Below are positions 19,571-27,930 of a DNA stretch of 64,000 nucleotides, piece by piece. The stretch is from Paenibacillus sp. An7 (GTDB lineage: Bacteria > Bacillota > Bacilli > Paenibacillales > Paenibacillaceae). The position numbers and the translations under genes are program-made. The stretch covers positions 62,001 through 126,000 of the forward strand of contig NZ_WTWX01000004.1 of the NCBI RefSeq assembly GCF_009870785.1. Reading direction: 5' to 3'. Under the pieces are notes generated by a model. The model worked only from the letters and a program-made list of their open reading frames with translations. It ran no database searches and had not been told where the DNA came from. Each line of letters opens with the position of its first letter. The first letter of the stretch is position 1.

Positions 19571-20515
19571 ATGGAAGTACTACGAATTTCACCACGTGGA
19601 TATTGTTATGGTGTGGTAGACGCTATGGTGCTGGCACGACAAGCAGCAAGCAACTTGGATCTGCCAAGACCCATTTATATACTCGGTATGATTGTGCACA
19701 ACAGTCATGTAACGCATTCTTTTGAAGATGAAGGCATCATTACACTGGATGGACCAAACCGTCTTGAAATATTGAAACAGGTAGACAAAGGTACTGTCAT
19801 TTTCACTGCACACGGTGTTTCTCCTGAGGTGCGCAAGATTGCCCGGGAGAAAGGACTCACGACAGTGGATGCGACTTGTCCTGATGTAACCAAAACGCAT
19901 GACCTCATTAGAGAAAAATCTGCTGAGGGTTATCAGATTATTTATATCGGTAAAAAAGGGCATCCCGAACCGGAAGGAGCTATCGGTATTGCTCCAGATT
20001 CGGTACATCTCATTGAGAAAGAAGAAGAGATCGAGGCTCTTGATATCCCGAAAGGGAAAATCATTATTACCAATCAGACTACGATGAGTCAGTGGGATAT
20101 TAAAAACATTATGAAAAAGTTACTCCAGAAGTTCCCAGGAGCTGAAGTTCATAATGAAATCTGTCTTGCTACTCAGGTGCGTCAAGAGGCGGTTGCAGAA
20201 CAAGCAGGGCAAGCTGACCTTGTCATTGTGGTAGGCGATCCTCGCAGTAATAACTCCAATCGTCTTGCACAGGTATCTGAGGAAATTGCCGGGGTGACAG
20301 CTTACCGGATTTCGGATGTTACGGAGATCAAACAGGAATGGCTCAAAGGCATTAATAAGGTCGCTGTTACTTCGGGTGCTTCGACACCAACGCCGATTAC
20401 AAAAGAAGTTATTAATTATTTGGAACAATACGATGCGAATAATCCGGAGACATGGAAAATTCAGCGTACAGTGAATATGAAGAAGTTGCTCCCGCCAGTG
20501 AGAATCAAATCGTAA
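19571..20515 (+). CDS. ispH: 4-hydroxy-3-methylbut-2-enyl diphosphate reductase
   Basis: The last enzyme of the methylerythritol phosphate route, making IPP and DMAPP with a [4Fe-4S] cluster. The three cluster ligands are visible: Cys12 (PRGYCYGV), Cys103 (DATCPDV) and Cys198 (NEICLAT). The substrate-binding His43 and His81 lie in IVHNSHV and AHGVSP, and HPEPEG holds the catalytic Glu. At 314 residues it has the Firmicutes length. The start has AGCAGGTGG upstream. It is followed by a terminator and may be read with the kinase gene upstream, since no terminator separates them. Confidence 0.96.
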   Translation: MEVLRISPRGYCYGVVDAMVLARQAASNLDLPRPIYILGMIVHNSHVTHSFEDEGIITLDGPNRLEILKQVDKGTVIFTAHGVSPEVRKIAREKGLTTVDATCPDVTKTHDLIREKSAEGYQIIYIGKKGHPEPEGAIGIAPDSVHLIEKEEEIEALDIPKGKIIITNQTTMSQWDIKNIMKKLLQKFPGAEVHNEICLATQVRQEAVAEQAGQADLVIVVGDPRSNNSNRLAQVSEEIAGVTAYRISDVTEIKQEWLKGINKVAVTSGASTPTPITKEVINYLEQYDANNPETWKIQRTVNMKKLLPPVRIKS

Positions 20516-20535
20516 CTTATTTTATAATTTATATG

Positions 20536-20580
20536 AGAAGAAGACCGAGTGAATGAAACCTGGTCTTCTTCTTTTTTTAT
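20536..20580 (+). terminator. Terminator after ispH
   Basis: GAGAAGAAGACC pairs with GGTCTTCTTCT; a run of seven T follows. Confidence 0.88.
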
Positions 20581-20645
20581 ACTGTAAGAAAATCAGCAGA
20601 TAGATCGGTATCAATTTCATCTAGAGCGCATAAAGTAAGGAGAGC

Positions 20646-20674
20646 TTGACGCGAAGTTATAAAACATGTATAGT
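20646..20674 (+). promoter_or_regulatory. Sigma-A promoter of aroF
   Basis: TTGACG at 20646-20651 and TATAGT at 20669-20674 are separated by 17 bp. The predicted leader of about 105 bases contains an imperfect hairpin (CTTAAA at about 20692 against TTTAAG at about 20716) without a T run. Confidence 0.7.
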
Positions 20675-20786
20675 TGCTTTAACGTATAAAAGCTTAAAAG
20701 CGAACAAGCGTTTAAGTGTAATAGTATAAATGTAAACTGAGGTCTCTCATAGAGTATGATTTCACATTCGAAAGGTGGAGAATAAT

Positions 20787-21836
20787 ATGATCGTTATAAC
20801 AGGAAACACCACACCAGAAGAACAGATTCAAGATATTATTTCAGCAATTGAAAAGGAAGGACTTCAAGTTCACCTTTCCCGCGGCAATGATCGTACCGTT
20901 ATTGGTCTAATTGGAACTGTCGAACCTAAACTGGCTGAACACTTACGGCAGATGAAAGGTGTAGAGAACGTAGTAAAAATCTCGAAATCTTACAAACTAG
21001 CAAGTCGTGATTTTCATCCTGAAGATACCGTTATTTCTATAAAAGGTGTAAATATCGGCGGCGGTGAACTTGTCGTGATGGGCGGACCTTGTGCAGTGGA
21101 ATCAGCAGAGCAGATCGATGAGATTGCAGGTCTTGTAAAAGCAGCGGGCGGGCAAGTACTGCGCGGTGGTGCATTTAAACCTCGCACAGGACCTTATAGC
21201 TTTCAAGGAGTGGGAGTAGAAGGTCTTATTATGATGGCAGAAGCCGGTAAAAAACATGACCTTCTGACTATTACAGAAGTCATGACACCTGAATATGTTG
21301 ATATTTGTGCGGAATACGCAGATATTCTTCAAGTGGGTACTCGGAACATGCAAAACTTTGATCTGCTTCGGAAGCTGGGTACATGCGGTAAACCGGTTCT
21401 GCTAAAACGTGGATTTAGTGCAACTTACGATGAACTTCTTAATGCAGCGGAATATATTCTTGCAGGAGGCAATCCGAATGTGATGTTATGTGAAAGAGGG
21501 ATCCGTACGTTTGAGACGTACACTCGAAATACCCTGGATTTGTCAGCTATCCCTGTTCTGAAAGATCTTAGCCATTTACCTGTTATCTCTGACCCAAGTC
21601 ATGGTACAGGGCGCAGAGAGCTTGTAGAGCCGATGACAAAGGCCTCTGTTGCTGCAGGAGCAGATGGACTTATTATTGAAATGCATACAGATCCAGACAA
21701 CTCAATGACAGGCGATGGAGTACAGTCCCTGTTCCCAGATCAATTCGCTGGACTTCTTCAAGATTTAGAGAAGCTCGCTCCAATTGTCGGTAAAACATTT
21801 AACACAAAAAAAGCACCATTGATTCACCAAAGTTGA
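20787..21836 (+). CDS. aroF: 3-deoxy-7-phosphoheptulonate synthase (DAHP synthase)
   Basis: First enzyme of the shikimate pathway, joining PEP and erythrose 4-phosphate. An N-terminal ferredoxin-like regulatory domain (about 1-70) precedes the TIM-barrel catalytic domain, with GGPCAVES, GGAFKPRTGPYSFQG, KRGFSAT and SDPSHGTGRRE. The protein is the type with an ACT-like front domain seen in Thermotoga, not the Bacillus subtilis form with a chorismate mutase domain; feedback control by aromatic amino acids is expected. GTG 20775 is in frame, but AAAGGTGGAG at 20771-20780 selects ATG 20787 (349 residues). Confidence 0.94.
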   Translation: MIVITGNTTPEEQIQDIISAIEKEGLQVHLSRGNDRTVIGLIGTVEPKLAEHLRQMKGVENVVKISKSYKLASRDFHPEDTVISIKGVNIGGGELVVMGGPCAVESAEQIDEIAGLVKAAGGQVLRGGAFKPRTGPYSFQGVGVEGLIMMAEAGKKHDLLTITEVMTPEYVDICAEYADILQVGTRNMQNFDLLRKLGTCGKPVLLKRGFSATYDELLNAAEYILAGGNPNVMLCERGIRTFETYTRNTLDLSAIPVLKDLSHLPVISDPSHGTGRRELVEPMTKASVAAGADGLIIEMHTDPDNSMTGDGVQSLFPDQFAGLLQDLEKLAPIVGKTFNTKKAPLIHQS

Positions 21837-21857
21837 TGTAAGGTTTGTTATTTTAAG

Positions 21858-21905
21858 AATAGCCTATGATCTCGTTCTATAGACCGAGGTTATAGGCTAT
21901 TAGTC
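21858..21905 (+). terminator. Terminator after aroF
   Basis: AATAGCCTAT pairs with ATAGGCTATT, and inner CTCG pairs with CGAG. The T tract is poor, so termination may be partial. Confidence 0.6.
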
Positions 21906-21928
21906 TATAATTCTCTCATTCCTGTTAG

Positions 21929-21945
21929 TGTCAGCAATTCTCACA
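21929..21945. promoter_or_regulatory. GlnR/TnrA-type operator of glnA
   Basis: TGTCAGCAATTCTCACA matches the GlnR/TnrA consensus TGTNAN7TNACA at every fixed position, and the arms extend to AGTGT and ACACT. The site ends 28 bp before the -35 element, about 70 bp upstream of the predicted transcription start, which suits activation as well as repression. Confidence 0.8.
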
Positions 21946-21973
21946 CTAGCATAAAAAATACCTAACATAACTA

Positions 21974-22002
21974 TTGACGATGTAAGATTTGGGATTTATA
22001 CT
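21974..22002 (+). promoter_or_regulatory. Sigma-A promoter of glnA
   Basis: TTGACG at 21974-21979 and TATACT at 21997-22002, 17 bp apart, about 80 bp before the start codon. Confidence 0.8.
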
Positions 22003-22083
22003 TACCTCAGTTGAAAATTAGATTGATGAACATTCACAAGGTTATGGGTGTTTAATGTTCGGATAAATTGGGAGGAAGTACAC

Positions 22084-23508
22084 ATGTCTGTTGAAAATGT
22101 ATTGAAAACAATCCAAGAAAACAATATTGAGTGGGTCGATTTTCGTTTTGTAGATTTATCTGGGCGTGCACATCACATTAGTTTGCCCTCTACTGAAGTA
22201 GATGCAGAAACGTTCGTTAACGGAGTAGCATTTGATGGATCTTCTATTCCAGGCTTCCGCGGTATCGAAGAATCTGACATGGTTATGATGCCAGATCCCG
22301 CTTCCACTTTCATCGATCCATTTACTCAACATCCAACGATTAATATTATGTGTGACATATTTACTCCAGATGGTGAGCGTTATGAACGTGACCCGCGCAG
22401 TATCGCAGTAAAAGCGGAAGAATATCTACAAAAAACAGGAATTGGTACTCGCGCTAATTTCGCTCCAGAATCAGAATTCTTCATTTTTGATGATGTACGT
22501 TACGAAAGTGGAACAAACAGCGCTTCTTTCTTCGTTGATTCCGAAGAAGCTGGCTGGAACACCAATCGTAAAGAAGAAGGCGGAAACCTTGGATTTAAAG
22601 TTCGCGTAAAAGGTGGATATGTTCCTGTAGCTCCAGTAGATACGCAACAAGATATCCGTAGTGAAATGTCTCGTTTGCTTGAAGAAGCAGGTATGCGCGT
22701 AGAACGCCATCACCATGAAGTTGCTACAGCAGGTCAAGCAGAGATCAATTTCCGTTTTGACACACTTACGAAAACAGCTGATAATCTCCTCGCATATAAA
22801 TACATTGTACATAACACAGCTCGTCAATATGGTAAAACAGCAACGTTTATGCCAAAACCACTGTTTGGTGATAACGGTAGCGGAATGCATGTTCACCAAT
22901 CCATCTTTGACGGCGACACTCCACTATTCTATGAAAAAGGCGGATATGCTAACCTTAGTGAAATGGCACTCCATTACATTGGTGGTATTCTATACCATGC
23001 TCCAGCATTGATTGCATTGACTAATCCAAGCACCAACTCATTTAAACGTCTTGTACCTGGTTATGAAGCTCCAGTAAACCTTGTATATTCCAAAGGGAAT
23101 CGTTCTGCAGCAGTACGTATACCAGTCGCAGCAGTAACACCTAAAGGGTGCCGTATCGAATTCCGTACTCCGGACTCAACTGCTAATCCATATCTTGCAT
23201 TTGCAGCAATGCTGATGGCAGGTCTTGATGGGATCAAACGTAAAATTAATCCTTCAGAACTTGGCTACGGACCCTTTGATAAAAACATCTACGAATTGCC
23301 TGAAGATGATAAAGCGAACATTCGCAGTGTTCCCGCATCTCTTGAAGAAGCACTTGATGCATTAGCTGCTGATTGTGAATTCTTGACTGAAGGCGGCGTG
23401 TTTACAAAAGATTTCATCGACAATTACATTAAATTCAAACGGAGTGAAGCTAAATCCGTTGCCATTCGTGTTCATCCACACGAATATAGTCTGTATTATG
23501 ACTGCTAA
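22084..23508 (+). CDS. glnA: Glutamine synthetase, type I, GSI-beta-like
   Basis: Makes glutamine from glutamate, ammonia and ATP as a dodecamer. The 474-residue protein has VAFDGSSIPGF, the ATP-site block MPKPLFGDNGSGMHVHQS and the Glu-site NRSAAVRIP. It is about 30 residues longer than the GSI-alpha enzyme typical of Bacillus. It keeps the adenylylation loop of the beta type: Tyr403 in KNIYELP has 71 residues after it, the same as Tyr397 of the E. coli enzyme. No GlnE gene is in the window. GGGAGG precedes ATG 22084, although the frame is open from 22048. A GlnR/TnrA site and promoter lie upstream. Confidence 0.93.
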   Translation: MSVENVLKTIQENNIEWVDFRFVDLSGRAHHISLPSTEVDAETFVNGVAFDGSSIPGFRGIEESDMVMMPDPASTFIDPFTQHPTINIMCDIFTPDGERYERDPRSIAVKAEEYLQKTGIGTRANFAPESEFFIFDDVRYESGTNSASFFVDSEEAGWNTNRKEEGGNLGFKVRVKGGYVPVAPVDTQQDIRSEMSRLLEEAGMRVERHHHEVATAGQAEINFRFDTLTKTADNLLAYKYIVHNTARQYGKTATFMPKPLFGDNGSGMHVHQSIFDGDTPLFYEKGGYANLSEMALHYIGGILYHAPALIALTNPSTNSFKRLVPGYEAPVNLVYSKGNRSAAVRIPVAAVTPKGCRIEFRTPDSTANPYLAFAAMLMAGLDGIKRKINPSELGYGPFDKNIYELPEDDKANIRSVPASLEEALDALAADCEFLTEGGVFTKDFIDNYIKFKRSEAKSVAIRVHPHEYSLYYDC

Positions 23509-23538
23509 GTAGCAATAATATCAAATTATGTCTATAAG

Positions 23539-23570
23539 AACCCTCGGGAATGATATTTCCCGAGGGTTTC
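23539..23570. terminator. Terminator after glnA
   Basis: AACCCTCGGGAA pairs with TTCCCGAGGGTT; a short T stretch follows. Confidence 0.82.
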
Positions 23571-23705
23571 ATAATATTGTAATATATGTAACGGATATAA
23601 GGTATAAATACACTTGATATCACGAACATTTATTGCTATCATAGCCATTATCATACGTATCATTAGATGTCATATAAAGATAACAGGGAGAGAAGGGCGG
23701 TTTCA

Positions 23706-24797
23706 ATGATGAATAAAAGAGCGTTCAATTTCAATGCAGGACCAGCAGCATTACCATTAGAGGTGCTCGAGCGGGCACAGGCAGAACTTGTAGATTATAA
23801 GGGTACTGGCATGTCTATAATGGAAATGTCACATCGCGGAGCGGTATATGAATCCGTACATAATGAGGCTCAGGAGCGTTTGTTATCTCTTCTTGGCAAC
23901 CCTAAAGGTTATAAAGTGTTATTTCTGCAAGGTGGAGCGAGTACACAGTTCGCTATGATCCCTATGAATTTCCTCTCTGCGGGCGTAACAGGCAGTTATG
24001 TTAATACAGGCAGCTGGGCTAAGAAAGCTATCTCAGAAGCGAAAATCATTGGTGAGACCCATATTGCTGCTTCTGGTGAAAGCAGTAAGTTTATGAAGCT
24101 GCCAAATCTATCAGAGATAGAGATTGCAGCGAATACGGCATATCTGCATATGACTTCTAATGAAACAATTGAGGGAACCCAGTTCAAGGATTTCCCAGAT
24201 ACGGGTAATACACCGCTTATCGTAGATATGTCCAGTGATATTTTGAGCAGACCTCTAGATATGAACAAGTTTGATATGATTTATGCGGGAGCACAGAAAA
24301 ACTTGGGACCGTCCGGGGTTACTGTAGTTATCGCTAAAGAAGAAATGCTGACAGATTCACCCAAAACAATTCCATCGATGCTTCGTTATGATACGTTCCT
24401 AGGAAACAATTCACTGTATAATACGCCTCCATCCTTTGGAATATATTTAATGAATGAAGTGCTGAAATGGATTGAAGAACAAGGTGGTCTTGCACAAGTG
24501 GAGAAAGTGAACGAGAAGAAAGCAGGATCAATCTACCAAGTGATTGATGAAAGCCAAGGTTTCTACCTGGGCTGTGTAGATGCTGAGGATCGTTCTAGAA
24601 TGAACGTAACATTCCGATTGGCTGATGAAGCACTGGAGAAGGAATTTATTAAACAATCGGAAAAAGAAGGTTTTATCGGAATTAAAGGACATCGGAGTGT
24701 AGGCGGGCTTCGCGCTTCTATTTATAATGCCGTTCCTTCTGAAAGTGTAAAGGCACTTACAGATTTTATGAAAGAATTTCAGAAAATAAATGGTTAA
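23706..24797 (+). CDS. serC: Phosphoserine aminotransferase
   Basis: PLP-dependent transaminase of the serine pathway (3-phosphohydroxypyruvate to phosphoserine). The 363-residue protein has FNAGPAALP at the front, MSHRGAVYE, FLQGGASTQFAMIPMN and the PLP Lys in YAGAQKNLGPSG near residue 200, and ends with GHRSVGGLRASIYNAV. It aligns along its length with Bacillus SerC. The open frame extends back to 23667, but ATG 23706 or 23709 follows GAGAAGGG and gives the normal N-terminus. It is a single-gene unit, closed by a terminator. Confidence 0.95.
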   Translation: MMNKRAFNFNAGPAALPLEVLERAQAELVDYKGTGMSIMEMSHRGAVYESVHNEAQERLLSLLGNPKGYKVLFLQGGASTQFAMIPMNFLSAGVTGSYVNTGSWAKKAISEAKIIGETHIAASGESSKFMKLPNLSEIEIAANTAYLHMTSNETIEGTQFKDFPDTGNTPLIVDMSSDILSRPLDMNKFDMIYAGAQKNLGPSGVTVVIAKEEMLTDSPKTIPSMLRYDTFLGNNSLYNTPPSFGIYLMNEVLKWIEEQGGLAQVEKVNEKKAGSIYQVIDESQGFYLGCVDAEDRSRMNVTFRLADEALEKEFIKQSEKEGFIGIKGHRSVGGLRASIYNAVPSESVKALTDFMKEFQKING

Positions 24798-24827
24798 TAC
24801 ATGAATTATTAAAAAAAATTCTATTTA

Positions 24828-24860
24828 CCTCCCACAAAAATTTGTGGGAGGCTTTCTTTT
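24828..24860. terminator. Terminator after serC
   Basis: CCTCCCACAAA (24828-24838) and TTTGTGGGAGG (24841-24851) are exact reverse complements, followed by CTTTCTTTT. Confidence 0.87.
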
Positions 24861-24911
24861 ATATTATAATTTAATTCTTATACAGTTCATACAAGAGGAG
24901 AAATGAGTCAG

Positions 24912-25376
24912 ATGGCATTACACATCGTATTAGTGGAACCCGAGATTCCGGCGAATACCGGCAATATAGCAAGAACTTGTGCTGCAACAGGAACCCATCT
25001 TCATCTTGTTCACCCGCTTGGTTTTAACACAGATGACCGTACGTTGAAACGTGCAGGGCTGGACTACTGGCATGCCGTGAATATTGAATATCATAATTCC
25101 TTTGAAGAAGTACAGCAGAAATATGCCGGCAGTCGGTTTTTTTATGCAACTACAAAAGCAAAAAATAGGTATTCGGACTTCCAATTTAAGGATGGTGACT
25201 TCCTAGTTTTTGGAAAAGAGACAAAAGGGCTTCCTCCGGAATTGATCGCCAAAAATCAGGAAACCTGTATGCGTATGCCAATGTCAGATGCAGTCAGATC
25301 TCTCAATTTGTCCAATTCTGCGGCAATAATCGTATATGAGGCGCTAAAACAACTAGATTTCCCTGGAATGGATTAA
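24912..25376 (+). CDS. trmL: tRNA (cytidine(34)-2'-O)-methyltransferase
   Basis: A small SPOUT-fold RNA methyltransferase (154 residues) that methylates the wobble nucleotide of tRNA-Leu isoacceptors. EPEIPANTGNIARTCAATGT at the N-terminus, FGKETKGLPPELI and the knot motif IPM/MRMPMSDAVRSLNLSNSAAI are diagnostic. ATG 24903 is in frame, but the alignment with Bacillus CspR/TrmL begins at MALHIVL (24912); AGAGGAG lies upstream of both. It is a single gene between serC and abrB. Confidence 0.94.
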   Translation: MALHIVLVEPEIPANTGNIARTCAATGTHLHLVHPLGFNTDDRTLKRAGLDYWHAVNIEYHNSFEEVQQKYAGSRFFYATTKAKNRYSDFQFKDGDFLVFGKETKGLPPELIAKNQETCMRMPMSDAVRSLNLSNSAAIIVYEALKQLDFPGMD

Positions 25377-25454
25377 TTTAGTTCATTTTAGTAACCGTCT
25401 TTCCTAATTATGGTAACTAAAATAAAGTTAATAATTTTATTAATTATTGCAGGA

Positions 25455-25482
25455 TTCGACAAAAACGTAGCGAATGTATAAA
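25455..25482 (+). promoter_or_regulatory. abrB promoter with a possible Spo0A box
   Basis: TTCGAC (25455) and TATAAA (25477) are spaced 16 bp. TTCGACA at 25455-25461 is the reverse complement of TGTCGAA and so fits the 0A box TGNCGAA; it lies on the -35 region, where phosphorylated Spo0A would block transcription. A seven-base match alone can arise by chance. Confidence 0.45.
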
Positions 25483-25533
25483 CTATAGTTCTATTGTACC
25501 TAGAAATATTTTGAACAGGAGTGTGTACTGTTA

Positions 25534-25788
25534 ATGAAACCTGCTGGAGTAGTACGAAAAGTAGACCAACTTGGAAGAATTGTGCTTCCTAAATCTTTAC
25601 GTAAGAGATATCAAATGAATGAGGGAGATCCTGTGGAGATCCTCGTACAAGGTGATCACATCATCCTTGAGCGCTATCGTCCGAAATGTATTTTCTGTGG
25701 ATCGATGGAAGAAGTGAATGATTTTAAAGATCGTTATATTTGTGCTTCTTGCCTCACAGAAATGACGGGGCTTCAAGAAAACGCCTAA
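25534..25788 (+). CDS. abrB: AbrB-family transition-state regulator
   Basis: An 84-residue DNA-binding protein. The N-terminal swapped-hairpin domain (about 5-52; GVVRKVDQLGRIVLPKSLRKRY) is the AbrB/SpoVT type that binds DNA as a dimer or tetramer. Instead of the AbrB C-terminal domain it carries a Cys-x2-Cys (CIFC) and a second Cys-x2-Cys (CASC) separated by 15 residues, a likely zinc ribbon. AbrB represses stationary-phase and sporulation genes in Bacillus; the Cys-rich tail is a form I associate with other Firmicutes AbrB-like proteins. It is transcribed alone, with a bidirectional terminator behind it. Confidence 0.85.
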   Translation: MKPAGVVRKVDQLGRIVLPKSLRKRYQMNEGDPVEILVQGDHIILERYRPKCIFCGSMEEVNDFKDRYICASCLTEMTGLQENA

Positions 25789-25841
25789 TCGTCTGGTGAA
25801 GACAGATTGAGGCGCGATAGATAACTTACGTCTAGTTCTAA

Positions 25842-25880
25842 CCAAAAAAGCTCACCTCTTAGAGGCGAGCTTTTTTGGTT
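25842..25880. terminator. Bidirectional terminator between abrB and the small membrane gene
   Basis: CCAAAAAAGCTCACCTC and GAGGCGAGCTTTTTTGG pair with one mismatch. The A and T tracts on both sides suit both strands; the minus-strand small gene ends 6 bp away at 25886. Confidence 0.88.
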
Positions 25881-25885
25881 GTTTC

Positions 25886-25990
25886 TTAAAGACCTTTTGT
25901 CTTGTCATCATTATAGGAGGACGTCAAGATTCCTACGATGTAAAGGACAAGGACTATGGTGATGATCCAGAAAGTCAACGAGAATGACAT
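25886..25990 (-). CDS. 34-residue membrane protein (sORF)
   Basis: A short frame with ATG at 25990 and TAA at 25886-25888, translating to a peptide with a hydrophobic stretch FWIITIVLVLYIVGIL (about residues 7-22) followed by a polar tail with Asn, Asp and Lys (SSYNDDKTKGL). The ribosome binding site is near-perfect (AGGAGGTGG, complement of about 25996-26004), and the stop codon lies 6 bp from the bidirectional terminator. The topology fits a single-span small membrane protein. I do not recognise a family, and the function is unknown. It lies alone between abrB and the phosphodiester glycosidase gene. Confidence 0.78.
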   Translation of the reverse strand: MSFSLTFWIITIVLVLYIVGILTSSYNDDKTKGL

Positions 25991-26113
25991 GTCATCCACC
26001 TCCTGTTAATCTCGCAGCCCTTATTATACCTATTTTTCTATAAAAAAGGAATCTTTTCCCTGTTAAAGCAAATCACAAACCACAAATCAAGAATTATGAA
26101 TCAGGAATTCAAT

Positions 26114-27181
26114 TTATTCATAAAACAAAAAATGAGTAGGTACTTTTCTAAGATTTCCATCGGATGGTTCATTTACGACCTTTCCATTCAAAACAAGAGA
26201 GGATGAGCCGCCTCCATCGAGGTTATAGGCATCTTGAACTCCAAGGGTATACAATTTATGCTGCAGCTCCTCTAAAGTGGCACCAGAGCTTCCTTTTTCG
26301 TTATAACCGTCGATTACGAGAATAAGCAGCTGATCATCTTTATAATTGCCAATGACGGTACGAGGAGCACGGCGCGGTGTATTTTTCCATTTAGAAGGGA
26401 TAACCGTTTTTTTGCCATTTTTCATCAGCATAGGGACAAATGTAGCACCAAATACAGGCTCTTGCTGATCTAGGGCATATTTGCTGAAATACTTCCCGCC
26501 TATAAGTTTCCCCTCTTTATTCATTCCCACAAAAGCGAGATCTTTGATACTTGGATGAAAACCAGTTACATATTTTCCGTCTTGCACGGTTGTGCTGAGC
26601 GGATATCTCTTTCCTCCGCTTTCTGCATATCCACCTGCATTGATTCCCGCTACAGCTCCTCCGCGAAGAACAGCTTGCAGGGTTGTCTGAGAAGATCCAG
26701 GTTTATCGTCAAGAGCCATTTGCATGGCTGAGGGATCTTTCAGTTTTATTTTCATCGCAAATCCATGATAAGTGCCGGGATTCACTTTAAAAAGTTCGAT
26801 GCGGATACGGTCACTGTCAACGACTTCGTAAGGCACACCTAATTTGGATTGAATCCGCCGATTATAGACAGCTTCGGGCTTCTTCGCTTGGGCTGCCGTC
26901 ATATTCGCAATACTTTGCATGGTTTTACTTGTACTGTTATAAAGCTCGGTTGTTCTTTGAATGGACGAGGATGTACTCTCTGCGAGTACCTTTGCCGTAT
27001 CCAGGTCACTTTTAATTCCTTCGGTTGCAGATCGAATATCATTTGAGGGAACAAATTGTTCCACTGGTTCTGTAAAACTGATAACAAGGGGCTGCTGAAG
27101 TAACAAAAGACAGAGGATGATCCCGACAAACGGTGCTGTCGATAGCATCAGAAAACGGTTCAATCTTTTAACCGTGATCAT
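26114..27181 (-). CDS. Phosphodiester glycosidase family protein (NAGPA domain)
   Basis: A 355-residue membrane-anchored, probably extracytoplasmic protein with one N-terminal hydrophobic segment (about 10-32), a helical region (about 40-105), and a C-terminal phosphodiester glycosidase domain (about 125-355). Domain landmarks are AGINAGGY, the LVIDGYNEKGSSGATLEEL stretch and NLDGGGSSSLVLNG. The domain is named after the uncovering enzyme of mammalian lysosomal targeting; in bacteria it is found in exopolysaccharide-related proteins. It overlaps the upstream gene by 4 bp, so the two are coupled. The substrate is not known. Confidence 0.85.
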   Translation of the reverse strand: MITVKRLNRFLMLSTAPFVGIILCLLLLQQPLVISFTEPVEQFVPSNDIRSATEGIKSDLDTAKVLAESTSSSIQRTTELYNSTSKTMQSIANMTAAQAKKPEAVYNRRIQSKLGVPYEVVDSDRIRIELFKVNPGTYHGFAMKIKLKDPSAMQMALDDKPGSSQTTLQAVLRGGAVAGINAGGYAESGGKRYPLSTTVQDGKYVTGFHPSIKDLAFVGMNKEGKLIGGKYFSKYALDQQEPVFGATFVPMLMKNGKKTVIPSKWKNTPRRAPRTVIGNYKDDQLLILVIDGYNEKGSSGATLEELQHKLYTLGVQDAYNLDGGGSSSLVLNGKVVNEPSDGNLRKVPTHFLFYE

Positions 27182-27588
27182 TTGAGTAAATCCATTTTCT
27201 TCTGGAGTGTGTCCAGTTGTTTTTTGACTTCTCTAAGCTCTGTGTACAACTGATTGCTGTTATCGGATGTGTTACCTGCATTGTCTTTTGTAAAAGTCAG
27301 CAGTTCATTAAAAGTCTTAACTTGTTCCTGGATCGCAGCGATTTCAGAACCGATATCTTTCATTTGCAATTGATATTCCTGTTTGACAGCAGTGAGCTGT
27401 TCATTCGTATAGGTTTTCATCTCTACTACCATTTGCTGTTTCAGATAATTGCTATAGGAATAAGCTGCAAAGACACCAATAGCAATAATAATGATCCATA
27501 GGATCAGGAACATGCGGACAGAGCGTTTGTTCTTACTTGCAGTTTGCCTGGTAGGATGGCTTGGTGACAGCTCTGTAGATCGATCCAA
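27178..27588 (-). CDS. Membrane-anchored coiled-coil protein
   Basis: A 136-residue protein with a basic N-terminus, one hydrophobic segment (about 26-45, MFLILWIIIIAIGVFAAY) and a long heptad-rich coiled coil (about 55-136; EIAAIQEQVKTF, LREVKKQLDTLQKKMDLL). I do not recognise a family. It shares a four-base overlap with the glycosidase gene, so the two products probably work together at the membrane. GAGGAGTGG lies upstream, slightly far from the ATG. Confidence 0.75.
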   Translation of the reverse strand: MDRSTELSPSHPTRQTASKNKRSVRMFLILWIIIIAIGVFAAYSYSNYLKQQMVVEMKTYTNEQLTAVKQEYQLQMKDIGSEIAAIQEQVKTFNELLTFTKDNAGNTSDNSNQLYTELREVKKQLDTLQKKMDLLK

Positions 27589-27930
27589 TTTTCACCACTC
27601 CTCGCATTAATCGACTATATTCTATGATTTTCCAGACCCCATTCTATCACGGCCCTATCATTTCCGCAAAAAACGTCTTTAGGACATAATTAAACAAAAA
27701 GTGATTGCATCGGAAGGAAGTCCTAGGATACAATTTCATATATAGACCAAATTAAGGACTTAAGAGGGATGCAATTTTCGACAATATGTGATCTGTTTTA
27801 TCCATTTATGTATAACGCTTCCTCTAAACAACCATTGCCGCATCATATGTAATGTAAGTCATAAAATAGGCTGTAACATCGATCTAACGATCTTTTAAAT
27901 ATATATACTAATTTACTAGGGGGAGTTTTT
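27589..27930. other. 342-bp intergenic region with one candidate promoter
   Basis: Divergent spacer between the coiled-coil gene and the ComA-like regulator. On the plus strand TTGCAT (27705-27710) and TACAAT (27729-27734), 18 bp apart, could start transcription with a leader of about 190 bases. I saw no hairpin with a T run and no small gene with a good ribosome binding site. Confidence 0.45.
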
